Positions 22,809 to 35,222 of a stretch of DNA of 64,000 bases are shown here, piece after piece. The notes beneath the pieces are model-generated. The model worked only from the letters and a program-made list of their open reading frames with translations, did no database searches and was not told the DNA's origin. Position numbers and translations under genes: made by a program. Source of the stretch: Chimonanthus salicifolius. Taxonomy: Eukaryota > Streptophyta > Magnoliopsida > Laurales > Calycanthaceae. The stretch covers positions 44,564,631 to 44,628,630 of the forward strand of contig CM023539.1 in the NCBI GenBank assembly GCA_013350335.1, given 5' to 3'. Positions within the stretch are counted from its first letter, which is position 1. Every line of letters starts with the position of its first letter.

Positions 22809-24087
22809 ATGAATCCCTCTTCATCTCGTAAAAGGAAGCACCCATCAAAGAATCAAGCTCTTGAACTCGAGAAAATGTCCGAAGATCGGATCAGCAGCTT
22901 GCCAGATGATCTCATTCATCACATTCTCTCTTTCTTGAACATGAAAAATGCGATAAGAACCGGTCTTCTTTCAACAAGATGGAGGTATCTTTGGACTTTC
23001 AGTCCTAACCTAGACTTCTCTGCGGAATCCATCGACCAACGCTGGACAATAGATATATCTGAAGATGATGTCGATCGTTGCCTGCAACTCAGCCAGGCAC
23101 TCAAACTGCACAGCTTTAAAATCGATGTATTGGATTCGATCAGTAAATGTGAGACGACGATAGACCGATGGATCCGTTTCGCCCAAGCGCGTAGAGTTGA
23201 AGAACTTGAGCTCATCCGCACCCATTTGGTGAGGCCAAGTGGTTTCCCCATGTCCATCTTCGATTGCCAAAGTCTTTCACGATTGAAGCTTTCTAATGGC
23301 AGATTGAATCTGCCAGAAAACTTTCTCGGTTTGAAGTATCTAGTGACGATCATTCTAGACAATATGCTGGTGAGAAACAAGCTACTCCTTACCTTGCTCG
23401 CAACATGTAATGTTCTTGAGAACATGGAATTTCGTACCTGCTACTTCGAAGAGGAAAGAGTGGTAATTTCTGGTCCGAATTTGAGACTGAGAAAGTTGGT
23501 GTTGCAATGCTATGTTCGAAAGCTGGTGGTAGAGATTGATGCTCCAAATCTCTTGTACTTTGAGTACAAAGGGTATTTCTCAGAGCAGTTGAGAAAGAAT
23601 GTTCCAAGATTGTTGCAGGCAAACCTCAGTCTCTTTTGTCCCCGGCCATCTTTTCGGTATTGGAAACAACTGGTATCGGATATATCGCATGTTAGATGCC
23701 TCATGGCAGATGGTTGGCTCCTTGCGGTATAGATTTTAAATCTTTATAAGTATATTATGCTTATTTTTTTAATCTTATTTTTGTTGTTTGAGAATATTGG
23801 TACAGGACTTCCAGACAGAAAGACCAGTTTCATAGGGTGAAGTGATCCCATCAACTGATGTGGACTCTCCTCAGCACCCCAACACATGATATGATAGATG
23901 TTCATTATATGTTCTTCTAGTGGTGCTTCTTTTAGATATATTTATCAATTTTTTAGTTGCAATAGTGAGAAAGCTTTCTTTTATTATATGATATATTTAT
24001 TAGCACGCATTTGATGGGTCTTTACGTCCATATACTAATTTTAATAGTATGAATTTGTGGCGCGCGTCATTATGCTCTTCTAGTATT

Positions 24088-24147
<60 letters not shown>

Positions 24148-27100
24148 ATTTTATTGTTGCAATAGTGAGAACCTTTTTATTGTTGTATGACATATTAATT
24201 AACATGCATTTGATGGATCTTTCCGTCGATATACTAGTTTTATTAGTATGCATTTGTGACGCGCGTCATTATGTTCTTCTTGTGTGTTTCTTTTTATATA
24301 TGTTAATCAATTTTATAGTTGCAATAATGAGAACTTTTTTATCGTTATATGACATTTATTAGCATGCATTTGATGAAGCTTTCTGTAGATATACTAGTTT
24401 TATTAGGGCTTCCCATTTAGACACCAACACTTTCTGCCACTAGACACCGATTTTTAGTTTTTGACTGGAAATTACGATTCTGCCTCCTTCCGTGTGGAAT
24501 TGATCGATTGAACAGTTAGTTCATTTTCTTCGATCGATCGATCCTCCATTCCATAAGCTAGCTAGAAAAATCGATTGATTGATGTTCGTTCAGAAAATTG
24601 ATTGATTCGTGCTGAACAAATCGATCAATTCATTATGTTTAAGCTACAGTAATGTATAGTATATTATTTAAATATTAGAATTTTAACCTTATTTTTTAAG
24701 CACGGTGTATTTTCAAAATTTCTCAAATTAAATATCCGGACTAATTACGATAACCTGATAAAAATACTTTAGGACTTTAAGGTCATTTGACACTCCCAAA
24801 TGCTTAAAACAGAGTGTTTCACAAATAAGAGTATCTCTCGGCTGTGCCGAAAAAAATATTTGAAGTGTCAAAAGACCTTTATTTGTAAAACAATTATTTA
24901 TAAAACACTCTGTTTTAAGCATTTGGGAGTGTCAAAAGACCTTGAAGTCTTAAAGTATTTTTGTCAGATTATCGTTATTAGTCCGGATATTCAATTTGAT
25001 AAATTTTGAAAATATACAGTGCTTAAAAAATAAGGTTAAAATTCTATTATTTAAATAATATACTATACATTACTGTAGCTTAAACATAATCAATCGATCG
25101 AATCAATTGATTTTCTGAACGAACATGAATCAATCGACTTTTTCCAACTAGCTTATGGAATGAAGGATCGATCGATCGAAGAAAATGAACTACTGTTCAA
25201 TCGATCGATTCCACATGGAAGGGGGCAGAATTGTAATTTCCAATAAAAAACTGAAAATCGGTGTCCGGTGGCAGAAAACATCGGTGTCTAAATGGGGAGC
25301 CTTTTATTAGTATGCATTTGTGACACACGACGAAGAGTTATGTGGTGAATCTCAGAGTCAAGACACTCCGACAAAAAAATTAAAAGCATAATTAATACTA
25401 GTTTTGGACGTGTGCTTTATGCGATTAAACATTCTCTATTGTTAAATTTGTAATTAATTAAATGTAGGACTTTTCATTTATAATAATTAGTATCTATTTT
25501 TGTTATATAATTAATAGTTATTGTTATAATATAATTAAAATATTAAATCTATTTGGTTTTGTGTGCTAATACTCAAGAACCAATAATCGTAGATGGATTG
25601 TGACATATTTTGTACTAAGTGTCAATCAACTCAAACCATACCAACCAAAGTGTCATAATAGAAGGAATATTTGATAAAATAGAATGTAAATAGGTTTTCT
25701 TAGAAGAACAATGTTATATCTCATGTCAATATTCAAAATATGACTCTCAAATACACAAAATAAGAATATAAAAAGAGACTTGAACCTTCCTAAGTTCCTA
25801 GTATGGGATGTGGTAGAAAACAACGTAGCCCTTTTCAAATAACAAGGTAAATGGGTCACAATCCATGTTCGTGTGAGTCTTACCTTATGAAATTACTAAA
25901 ATTTCTTGAAGAATCCTTTAAAGTAATATGATAGATTGTGGGTTGAGGAAAAATATGATTGGCAATACAATTGACTGAAATGTGGAACTTAGGAACTTTT
26001 AAAGTAGCTCAGGGCTTTGTTGCTCATACTCCTTTTAGTACTTTTTATTCTTTTTGTGTGTAAATAATAATATAATTCAAACTTATGACTTTTATATCAC
26101 AATACCAAAATATTGAATATGATTCTGTTGCTCTTTTTTTTTCTCACATTAACATTTGTGCTTATATCTAAATCGAACTCAAAGTATCTCAAGAAATACT
26201 ATAATGCTTAAAATTCATAAAAAGGCCAAAAAAAAAAAATGGGCTGTCTCAAATTGTCTTTCTAGCAAAAGTGAGGACTAGTATATAGAGTTGAGCGGTC
26301 ATAAATTACAAATACAAAAAAAGAGTTAAATTACTGAAAATATAGAGAAAAATAAATTAAGAAAGATATAATAGATAATGAAGTGGCTGATTAAGTAGTT
26401 CATATTTAAATTAGGGAAGTGGTTTTTGCACTCCTTTCATGTGAAATTTCTATTTTGTCCAAACTCAAATTTCCTCTTTTCTCCCTCTCCCTCTCCCTCT
26501 TTGCTTATTTGGGCAAAATCGAAATTTCACATAGAAGAGGGTGCACAATCGATAAAAGTAGGGGTGCAAAAATCAGTTCCCTTAAATTAGAGAAGTAAAA
26601 CTAGAAAAGCTAACTCCGATAGATAAGATTTTGACAAATGATGAGATGGTAATTATAGTAATGACTAAATTAGTTGGGGGAATGGTAGATACCAAATGAC
26701 TCATTTGAACTTAAAATGGCAAATTGGTCGCAATCAATGCTTGTGTGAGGCTTTGCAACTGAAAATTTAATTGATGAAATTGAAATGTGACATTTAAGAA
26801 TTGTGATATTAGAAGCCTTCAAGTTTCAGTTTTCATTTTGATCCTATGTTTATATTTGATATTTTCTCTTAATTTGTATATGTATTTAACTCTATTTAGT
26901 GCCTCAGAACTTCTCTGATGATTTTGTATTGCCCCAGTACCAGCACATTGCATTTAGAAACCTGAAAGAGCTACATGGTTACATAACATGGAACAAATAT
27001 TACCTTTTCCCCCTTGTTAGCCTCTTAAGAGTCTGCCCTGTTCTGGAGAATCTATGTTTGATGGTCAGTATCTTCATTCTCTGTCTTAAATGTCTGGTTT

Positions 27101-27505
27101 TTTTTTTAATAATTTATTCACTCTTTCATCTTGGATTCACAGTTTTTGACAGAAGGTGCTAAAATTGAGGACAGCGTTGAAGGAAATTGGGAAAGTAAAT
27201 GGTTGAGACTTAGTAGACAACCCAGTTCCTCACTTCATCAGCTCAAGAAAATTAGACTGATGGGATTTTCAGGCACAAAGTCTCAGATGCATTTTGTGGA
27301 ATATCTATTGGAGAAGGCAATTTCTCTTGAATCTCTCTCATTAATCCATCCATTGAAGCACAAAGTAAATAGAAGAATGCTTAGGAATGGCATCTATCGC
27401 TTGCATAGAGCTTACCCACATGCAACAATCACAGTATCAGAAGTCTCCATGGATCATCTGTGCCCAAGACAAGAATGCTTGTCAAACGCACACTTTCAGC
27501 ATTAG
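22809..27505 (+). CDS. F-box/LRR/FBD-like protein, fourth paralogue, complete (3 exons)
   Basis: The model is join(22809..23726, 26908..27063, 27143..27505), 478 aa. The start aligns with that of the tandem copies (MNPSSSRKRKHP versus [12 protein letters not shown]); an in-frame ATG at 22779 would add 10 residues. The F-box is at about residues 26-67 ([17 protein letters not shown] ... TRWRYLWTF). Leucine-rich segments follow, and exon 3 has the FBD-like core ([30 protein letters not shown]). Introns are phase 0 with donors gtatag and gtcagt and acceptors gcctcag and attcacag. By family it is an SCF substrate receptor. Intron 1 (3.2 kb) is enlarged by a 190-bp repeat array and a foldback transposon. 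An RTE LINE begins 131 bp after the stop. Confidence 0.9.
24093..24145. repeat. (TA)n microsatellite
   Basis: About 26 uninterrupted TA units lie within the second 190-bp repeat copy. Such runs are unstable in length and in assembly. Confidence 0.95.
24407..25301. mobile_element. Foldback Mutator-like non-autonomous element (895 bp) with 9-bp target duplication
   Basis: Terminal inverted repeats start GGCTTCCCATTTAGACACC (left) and GGCTCCCCATTTAGACACC (right end, complement). They extend inward for about 420 bp each, leaving a loop of only some 70 bp. The flanks TTTTATTAG (24398-24406) and TTTTATTAG (25302-25310) are identical. The neighbouring 190-bp repeat copy shows the undisrupted target 'agttttattagtatgc'. 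A 9-bp duplication with long inverted repeats points to the Mutator superfamily. It contains CGAT-rich blocks and no transposase. As it lies in an intron, a transcript could form a long hairpin. Confidence 0.85.
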
Positions 27506-28280
27506 GTATGTCGAGCACATTCTCCTATTTGAAAAATGAATGCTATGTTTTTCCTTTAAGGTTACTATCATCTTATTTTAGTAGTGTTATTTATATTGGT
27601 TGTACTGAGCTTTTTCTGTGTGATTTCTACTTTTTTAAATATCATCATCATCCGCTACTAATTTCATCTATCTGGAATCAGCTTTATGAGTTCTTATTCT
27701 CCAAATAATCATATCACAAATCATATCATCCTGTAACTCCACTAGCATGTCATTTTTTCCCTTCCCTCCAGACTTTCAAAGGTCAGCCCTCTACACTCTA
27801 CTGTACTGAGGCTATACTTGGTATTCCTACTAACATGATCAAACCATCTCAAACAAGTTTCTCCCAATTTGTCATCTATCGAAGCTATCTTTAAACTACC
27901 CATAATGCGTTCATTTCTAACTTTATCCTTTAAAGTTAAACAACTTATACAATTTAACATACGCATCTCTGTTGTCATGACTTTGTTATCTTTTCTTCAT
28001 TGCCAACACTTCGGCTCTATAAAGCATCACATGTCTAACAACTGTTTTATAAAATCGTTCTTTTAGGCAAATAGGGACTCGTTTATTGCACAAGGACCTC
28101 GATAGGTTGTCTATATTTACTCACTACAATCTTATCCTATTTGTTATATCTAAATCGAAACCTCCTTGAGAGTCTAGCATAAAGTCTAAATATCTAAACT
28201 TATCACAATATGCAACTATGCCAGTTTCCTATATTTACCGAGTTACCCTCACTATCATCTAACCCACTAAAGTCACATTC

Positions 28281-31164
28281 TGTTGGAATATATTTAGAGT
28301 TCTAATATTAATAGAGTTATTGTGTAATTAGGAGTCTAAGTTGGGCTTATCTCTAATTAAGAGATGTATTTGATTTAAATTAGTTAAGAGTTACAGTTTG
28401 AGTGTAATAGCCCTAGGGTCGGATATAGGCTATAAATACATGTAATAGCATAAGGATTTAATCAATATACTCAGATTATATCTTTTCTTACATGATATCA
28501 GTCAAAATATCGATCCTGACTTTTGTCTTTTTCAGTACGGTAGTAAGTGTTTCTCCTTACAGTGGTTCCTCTCTCCCTCTACCGCACGTCTCCTCCGGCA
28601 GAGGGAGAGGGAGAGGGAGGAAACACTTGTTGTTCTAGTGTTGCAGAAGAAGCAACCCATTTTTGTTTCCCTATTGACTGTGCTCGGCCTATCAGTGTTG
28701 ATCGCCGCTGCCTGCCACCATCACCTGCTGTCGTTCTCTGTTTTGCCGACGTCGCTGCTCCCGATCTCTACCACATATATCTGGATTTTTCTCTCAGATC
28801 TAATTGTAGTCATATATTGATCTCTTCAGGTCACGTCCGTGACGGCCGCACTCTGTTTTCGGCTCATCTTTTTCAGATCTGGGTTTCACAAGCAGATCTC
28901 TTCCAATCTGTTCGCAGATCAGATCTATTCTTGCTGCTCCGCCGATCACCAAGAGGGGGAGAGTTGCCTACCATTTTTTATTGTTCAGATCTGGTTCAGA
29001 TCTGCTTTTTCAGATCTCGCCGGACTTTGCTGCAATCACCGATCACTACTCTAAGCTAGATCTGAATCTGCCCAGTCTTCCCTGTTGTCTTAGCCAGCAG
29101 CGTCTGCTGCCTTTGCCGCTTTCTTCGCCGGACCCTACTGCCGTCGTCAGTCGCTAGTCGGGCCCTTGTTTCCATCTTAGTGCTGTGTCCGACAGTTTCC
29201 AGATCTGCTGCCTTCTGTCCATCTCGCCGGATCTTCTGACCAGTGTGTTCCCCGACTCTCTTACAATACTCAGTTCTAGTGCCTTCAGATCTGCAATGAC
29301 CTTTTACCAGCAGCACCATGAGCGTCGAGCATCCTCTTCTTGTTTTCAGATGTGCCTCTTCAGATCTTGAGAGCAACCATCATCCTGCAGCGTTCCTCTA
29401 TCTTGTCTTCGATCAGGTGAGGTTGGTTCCTTCACATGAGCCAGTTTGCAAGCATCTACACAGAATATTGTTTACTGTTGAGAGCAATGCACCAGGGCAT
29501 GCTGCCATTTTTCCAAAATTTGCAGATCTGGTTCAGGCAATTCATATCAGGCATGGCCTCTCTCAGTCCTGCTAAAACCAAGACACAGTAAAAACAAGAA
29601 AAGAAAAGAAAAGCCCTCTCTTCTTTTTTTGTGAACTGATCTTCACACGGTACAGATCTATGTGGGTGATTCGGTGCTGCATTGATCCGATCTACAACAA
29701 CCATTGTCTGCGACTCAGTCCTTCACTAGATCGGTAGTTCCAGGTTTGCTGATTTGATTTTCAAGTCCACATATCTATTTCGATGTTTCTTCTCGCCATG
29801 ATCAACAAGTTCTATGCCAAGAAGAAAGGGGGAGAGAAAATATGAGATCTATATGAGATCTGTGATGGTCATCGCTCGGCCTCCTCTTCTTCGTCTTGTC
29901 GATGCTATTGAAAGTGTCACTTGGGCCACTTGGCTCTGTTTGCGGTTGTCACACCGCCCTTTGCTGCTGATTTTTTTTACCACATTTATTGGTGCTCACA
30001 TCTGAGTACTGTTTTGGGTGACCCATCGGATCACCAATTTGGGTGTTTCCGTTCGAGCACGCCTCATTGTGTCGTTTCTCCAACGGCCTGTTTAGCTGAA
30101 GGAAGGGACACAAATTTCCCTTGTCCTCCTATTTCGTTGAAGTCGAAGAAAGGGACACAAATTGCCCTTCTCGAGCGCGTCTTGTTTTGTCGTTTCTAGA
30201 AAATGAGACAGCATATTTTGGACACATGTCCATTTGTTGTGGAATTCATCCACTCCTTTTATCTAGAGGACTGATTCGTCCCCAATTTTTGCTGGCCTTC
30301 ATGGCTACAACCTTTGCTGACCTTTTATGGTTTCAAACCCTTTGTTAGCCTTCATGGCTACAGCCTTTGCTAACCTTTCATGGTTAAAGTTATTGCTGGC
30401 CTTTTAAGGCTACAGCGTCATTTACTGGCCTTTCATGGCTACAGCCCCATTTGCTGGCCTTTCATGGTTATAGCCCTATTTGCTGGCCTTTCATGGTTAA
30501 AGCCTCATTTGCTGGCCTTTCATGGCTACAACCCCATTTGCTGGCCTCTTATGGCTACAGGCCTATTTGCCGGTCTTTATGACTTCAGCCTTTATTTCCT
30601 GGCCTTTATGGCTACAGTTATTGTTCACTGGCCTTTACGATCTGATTGATCGATGTGATGGCTTCAGCCCCTTGTTTTTAAGGTCATTCATCGCCTGCAT
30701 TTATCGCATATTGCGATTATTGTTTGCCGGACAATTGTCTTACGGCCACTACTGTCATCCGAGCCTCTTTCTCTATTTCAAGCCGTCATTGGTGTTTGTC
30801 GCCTGTCATTTAGCAGCCAGTCAACGCTGCCACTTCAACAAGTTTTGCAGCCAATTAGTGTGTTGCTTCAACAAATCTCCGTGGCCAGTCGGTGTGCCAC
30901 TTTTGCAGTTCACCTGCTGTTTCTTCACGTTCCAAGCTTCGCATTCATCCACGCTTCAGCTTGCGGGGGTGTGTTGGAATATATTTAGAGTTCTAATATT
31001 AATAGAGTTATTGTGTGATTAGGAGTCTAAGTTGGGCTTATCTCTAATTAAGAGATGTATTTGATTTATAATTAGTTAAGAGTTACAGTTTGAGTGTGAT
31101 AGCCCTAGGGTCGGCTAAAGCATAAAGGTTTAATCAATATACTCAGATTATATCTTTTCTTACA
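28281..31164 (+). mobile_element. AGATCT-rich non-autonomous copia-type LTR element, complete, nested in the LINE
   Basis: LTRs at 28281-28492 (212 bp) and 30972-31164 (193 bp) begin TGTTGGAATATATTTAGAG and end TTTTCTTACA. The 5-bp target duplication CATTC lies at 28276-28280 and 31165-31169. The primer site after the 5' LTR is degenerate (TGATATCAGTC). A purine-rich gcgggggtg precedes the 3' LTR. The 2.5-kb interior has about fifteen AGATCT hexamers, a TGGCCTTTCATGGCTACAG-type minisatellite, and no gag or pol motif. Open frames inside (for example 28547-29059) have no recognisable domain. The size and empty interior suggest a LARD-like element mobilised by a copia relative. Same family as the reverse element at 1-2001. 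Confidence 0.87.
30285..30640 (+). repeat. Minisatellite in the LTR element, ~30-36 bp period
   Basis: About ten imperfect units of the form 'tttgctggcctttcatggctacagcc' occur. The reverse complement is at 1-130. Long open frames across it are a by-product of the repeat. Confidence 0.85.
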
Positions 31165-31989
31165 CATTCCATGTGTTATCTTTTAGTTCAACTAATTTTC
31201 AACCCATTTGACTACAATGTTCTCCTCTTCAAATCTAGCCTAGCATTGAGTTGTTGCTTTGTCTCATTAATTAATACTATATCATCCAGAAAAAGCATAC
31301 ACCATGATACTGCATATTGAATCCGTGACGTCATGGCGTCCATAATCATCATGAACAGCTATGGGCTTAAAGTGGATCCTTGATGGAGTCAAACTCTAAC
31401 ATGGAATTCCGTTGTCTCACCAGTTCAACGTAATTGGTTGCACTCTCGTACGTATCTTGAATAATTTCAACGTGGTTGTTGGGAATATATTTATTTCTTA
31501 CGGTTGTCCATATTAGCTTTCTTGGTACTCTATCATAGACATTTTCTAAGTCAATAAAAGTCATATAGAGATTCTTCCTCTTCTCTCTAAATGTCTCCAT
31601 CAGCTGTCTAAGAATAAAAATTGTTTCGGTTGTTAATCTACCTAGCATATACTTAAATTGGTTTTATGATATATTTGATTGATGTCTTAGGCGGCCCTCA
31701 ATTACCCTCTTCCAAAGTTTCATTGTACGAATCATGAGTTTGATCACTAGGTAATTGTCGTAGCTTTGAATACCTCCTTTATTTTTATAAAAAGGGATTA
31801 CTATGCTCTTGCGCCACTTACCACACATCTTTTTTTATGCTAAATTTTTTTGAATAATTATGTCAACCAACACACTCCACTCTCCTCTAAAATAGATCAA
31901 ACTTCGATTGGGATACCATCTGATCCTAACACTCTATTCTTCTTCATCTTTTTCAAGGTTTGATTCACTTTTGTCTTGGTTACTTTTTC

Positions 31990-32700
31990 AATTATGTAAT
32001 TTATTATTTTTCAAAATGGATAAATATGTTTTCATTTCCCTTCAGGAAATTTTTTTAGGCTCTCAAATCCCTCGAGTCAATTCTCTATATTCAAATATTA
32101 AAGTCCTTGATGATTGGTAAACTATAAAACATATTCTTCTTAGTTTCTACCTTCTAGCTATATTTTGTAGTGAATTTCACACTGAATCCATTTTTTTTTC
32201 CCAAGTTAGAATCCCATATAACGTGATATTGTCATTAGTTGAATGACAAAAATAAGAATTAAGCTGGATATCAATGGAACAGGTTAAAGCCCCAGTTTAG
32301 TCTTTTCAACTCTTCACCAACAAGAGAAGCATTATATCGTTTTTCTTTCTCGTTTGTGCAGAAATATACTCTTATCATCTCGCCCCGACATTCTTCACAT
32401 CTCCTTCTAAAATCATAGTCGTTGATATTCTAAGTAGAAGGGGGAGAGAATCCAGTTTTCTTTCTTGAAAAAATAAAATAAAATGTGGAACAAAAACTAT
32501 TTAAATAAGAGGATTCTTAAACAATTTGCTTTATCCAAATGCAGATGCACTCTGTATCATCCAATTAGACTTTTCTATATCAAATCAACCAAAACTTCCA
32601 TTGATTCCTCCATCTTTGCTTCTAGTAACATATGAAACTCCTTTTTCTTCGACTGACATGTCATCTTCTTGTCTTCTTAATGTCTATTTTCAGGCAATTT
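31990..32700. other. Distal 3' flank of F-box gene 4
   Basis: The first ~200 bp (to 'gtgaatttcacactgaatcc') align with 18020-18190 downstream of F-box gene 3, so they are part of the duplicated locus. No gene is seen in the rest. Confidence 0.55.
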
Positions 32701-32705
32701 TTGCC

Positions 32706-32878
32706 ACATGAGTGTAGCTCAATTGGTTGTCTCCCACCTCGGAATGCGAGAGGTTGCGGGTTTGAGCTTCATGGCTTGGCCTAGGTGTACCCTAGGGGTA
32801 GTAAGCTCACCCATGGAGATTTTACACTGGGTATCCTATGGTTTCCTACACATAAATTAAAAAAAAAAAAAAACTATC
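32706..32878 (+). mobile_element. tRNA-derived SINE with poly(A) tail
   Basis: The head 'tgtagctcaattggttg' (A box) and 'gaggttgcgggtttgagcttc' (B box) is followed by a ~90-bp body and an A tail of about 15. This is the same type of head as the reverse copy at 35033-35222. Confidence 0.7.
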
Positions 32879-32879
32879 C

Positions 32880-35030
32880 AACTAGACTCTTCATTGATTA
32901 GCAGATCAAAAATATACAACAATCTTATCTCCTCAACCTTCCCCTCAAGAATTTTATGTCTCTCTTAGCAATGTAATCTCCATTCATCACATGGAGAGAT
33001 GCTTCTACAAGGTCTCTCTCTCTCTAAAGAAATAGAATTTCCTTTGACATGCAAAGTTCATGCCCTGTGAGAAAACATGGCTCATGAGGTCACACCACTT
33101 GGCTGGATGAAACTTAACACAAGTTATAGCTCCAACCAATATATTTAAGATAGAGGCTTTGAATTTGGATCTATGCAAGTTTTGCATAAGCTCATATGTA
33201 TAATTGACTTTTTGAAACATACCATCTTTGTTGTTTAATGCACTTTGTTGGTAATATTTACAATGAACCTGTTTGTGCCTTATCAATCATATAAATTAAA
33301 TGGTGAAATTATTAATATTTAATGCAATTGCTTCCATTTCCCTTTCTTTACTATTTGAAAGAAATAGTCTGTCTAACTTCAAGCTTTATCTTGATATGAA
33401 TGAGTGTTCTCTTTTCTAGCACTATTGATCACATGACCACAACATGAGCATCAGTACTATTTAGGGCCAACAATAGACTGCATGAACACCACCACCTCAC
33501 ACCCACTTACCCCTATAATATATTCTTATCCAATTTTACACCAATCTAAGTTTTATAGCCTATTGAGCTAACACGATCAATTTCTATCTTTAGAGAGAAT
33601 TGATTTTTAAACTCTTAAAAAATATGACTTTACTTATCCAATTAAGATTTGTTTAAAGGCACCATATACAACTCAAAAACTTTCAAACACACCCATCTTT
33701 GTGGGCCTAGATGGAAACTATAAGAACTTTCAAAGACAACCTTCCAATCTTTTCTAAGTCAAAGACCAAGGTTCTTGTCACTTCATTGAACTTTTAAGGT
33801 AGGGATGAAACTCGAGTCTCGTCAATTAAGGTCTACCAAACCGATCCGACCCATGTTTTTAAATTTGGACTCAGTCCGACTAGAATTACCAGAATTATCC
33901 AATATATTAGACCCGACCCCACTTGAAAAATACCCAAGAACTGAAGACATGACCCATAAACCAAAGAATTATAAAATTATTAAAATTGAGCCTTTATGTA
34001 AAATTCCTCAAATTCTTGGACATTCTTCTTATTTTTCTTCCAAAACTAAAGATTTCTACAAGAGAGATAAAAAGTTAGGGTTTATATAAATTTTGTTTTA
34101 AAAATAAATAACCGTTTGAGAAAGAGAAAAGGCCTGATTGATAGAGAGAGATATCAGAGAAAAAGAGAGTTCTGAGAGAGAGAGGAAGAAAATATGCACG
34201 CTTGATAGTCCAACAAGAGGCATTGGCCATCTCTACCATCCCATCTATTCAACAGTAGAGGTAATAGTTGAATGGAATTAGAACAGTGGGCGTCCATTGT
34301 TTGAGAAGTTCAGAGTGGTAACAGTCATTTTTCTATGTTAGTACTTCACACTCTGAATATGATTGATGTATTTCAATTTGAATGATGATTGAATCTTAAT
34401 AATAATTTTATTTTAGTTTTTTTCTCCAGTCATGAGAGTGTTCCTATGAGTGCAATTTGTTGATGGATTGTTGATAATGACTTCATCCATTCCTATGAGG
34501 AACTGAACTTATTAGATATGTGTGCTTTCAAGTTTCAATTTCAAGGGGGATTGCACATTTGATATGAGGCCTGTATGTCCTCTATTTATTTACCTTACCA
34601 AATTATGTTCATTTTATGATTTTGGACATTTCTTAAAGAAGGAATTTATTTGACTGTATGGCTGCTCAGATAGATTTTTCTTTTCTTTTCTTTTTTTCAG
34701 GTCAACCATGGCGTGGCTAATTATAGATTTTTTGCAGTTCAATGCTTTTCTATTGCAACAATAAAGGAAGGTGCTGTGATCTTTAATTGCATTGCTAGGT
34801 GCAACTTTTATCATGGACATGGACCCTAAACCATTTCAACTTTAGGACATTTTGATTGTTGAATCCCGTTATGACCATTTATAGCTTGATTATGAACTTA
34901 ATTTCTGGGCAAATGTTATTTCAATAAAAGCCTTTAATCCTATTCAAGGCTGGAATTTTTAAAAAAATAGAAAAATAATGGTTTCTTTTAGATGTGATAT
35001 ATGAAGTTTCTATATAAAATAAGGAGGATT
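32880..35030. other. Intergenic, no gene recognised
   Basis: AT-rich, with short open frames that show no domain or codon bias (for example 33805-34089). A short CT-rich run lies near 33012-33024 and a GA-rich stretch near 34120-34190. Confidence 0.4.
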
Positions 35031-35032
35031 AT

Positions 35033-35222
35033 CCACTGAGAACGGGGCACAGCAGCTCTCGGTGCCTGCCGTTGGATTTCATCAACGTCCTTACTAAAAT
35101 TCCTATGAACGAGCCCACTGCACCTGAGGCACACCAAAGTTGGCTATAAGGGTTCGAACCCGCAACCTTCCGCTTCCTGAGGCGGGAGGTAACCAGTTCG
35201 AGCTACACCCATGTGGGTTAAA
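35033..35222 (-). mobile_element. tRNA-derived SINE, reverse strand
   Basis: On the minus strand: 'gggtgtagctcgaactggtt' (A box), 'cctcaggaagcgg', and 'gcgggttcgaaccctt' (a near-perfect B box), then a GC-richer body. The pol III boxes are well preserved, which suggests a young copy. Confidence 0.7.

Larger units (their letters stand above)
23900..25330 (+). repeat. ~190-bp tandem repeat, three copies, in intron 1 of F-box gene 4
   Basis: Copies start near 23906, 24075 and 24270. Each runs from 'atgttcttct' through 'ttatcaatttt..agttgcaata.tgagaa' and 'gcatttgatg' to 'tatactagttttattagtatg' and 'tttgtgacgcgcgtc'. The third is split by the foldback element at 24407-25301 and resumes with 'tatgcatttgtgacacacg'. 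A (TA)n run sits in the second copy. Confidence 0.8.
27637..31980 (-). mobile_element. RTE-type LINE, 5'-truncated, interrupted by an LTR element
   Basis: On the minus strand, 31980-31170 encodes RT fragments (SDGIP-like start; EKRKNLYMTFIDLENVYDRV; VPRKLIW; EIIQDTYESAT). Positions 28280-27637 encode the C-terminal end (RNERIMGSLKIASIDDK, LRWFDHVSRN). The 3' tail is GATGATGAT, typical of the RTE clade. Several stops and frameshifts make it dead. Flanks TACTTTTTT (27628-27636) and TACTTTTT (31981-31988) look like the target duplication. The equivalent region after F-box gene 3 (about 18014-18030) is the empty site. Without the nested element the LINE is about 1.45 kb. Confidence 0.85.

Noticed and set aside
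28547..29059. 170-aa frame in the nested LTR element
   Set aside because: No gag or pol similarity; sister copy 1-2001 does not keep the same frame.
30380..31022. Frames with repeated GLSWL/HLLAFHGY residues
   Set aside because: Translation of the minisatellite, not a repeat protein.
35140..35215. Possible tRNA gene (good B box gggttcgaaccc on the minus strand)
   Set aside because: No full cloverleaf or acceptor stem is visible and a long SINE body follows, as in related copies.
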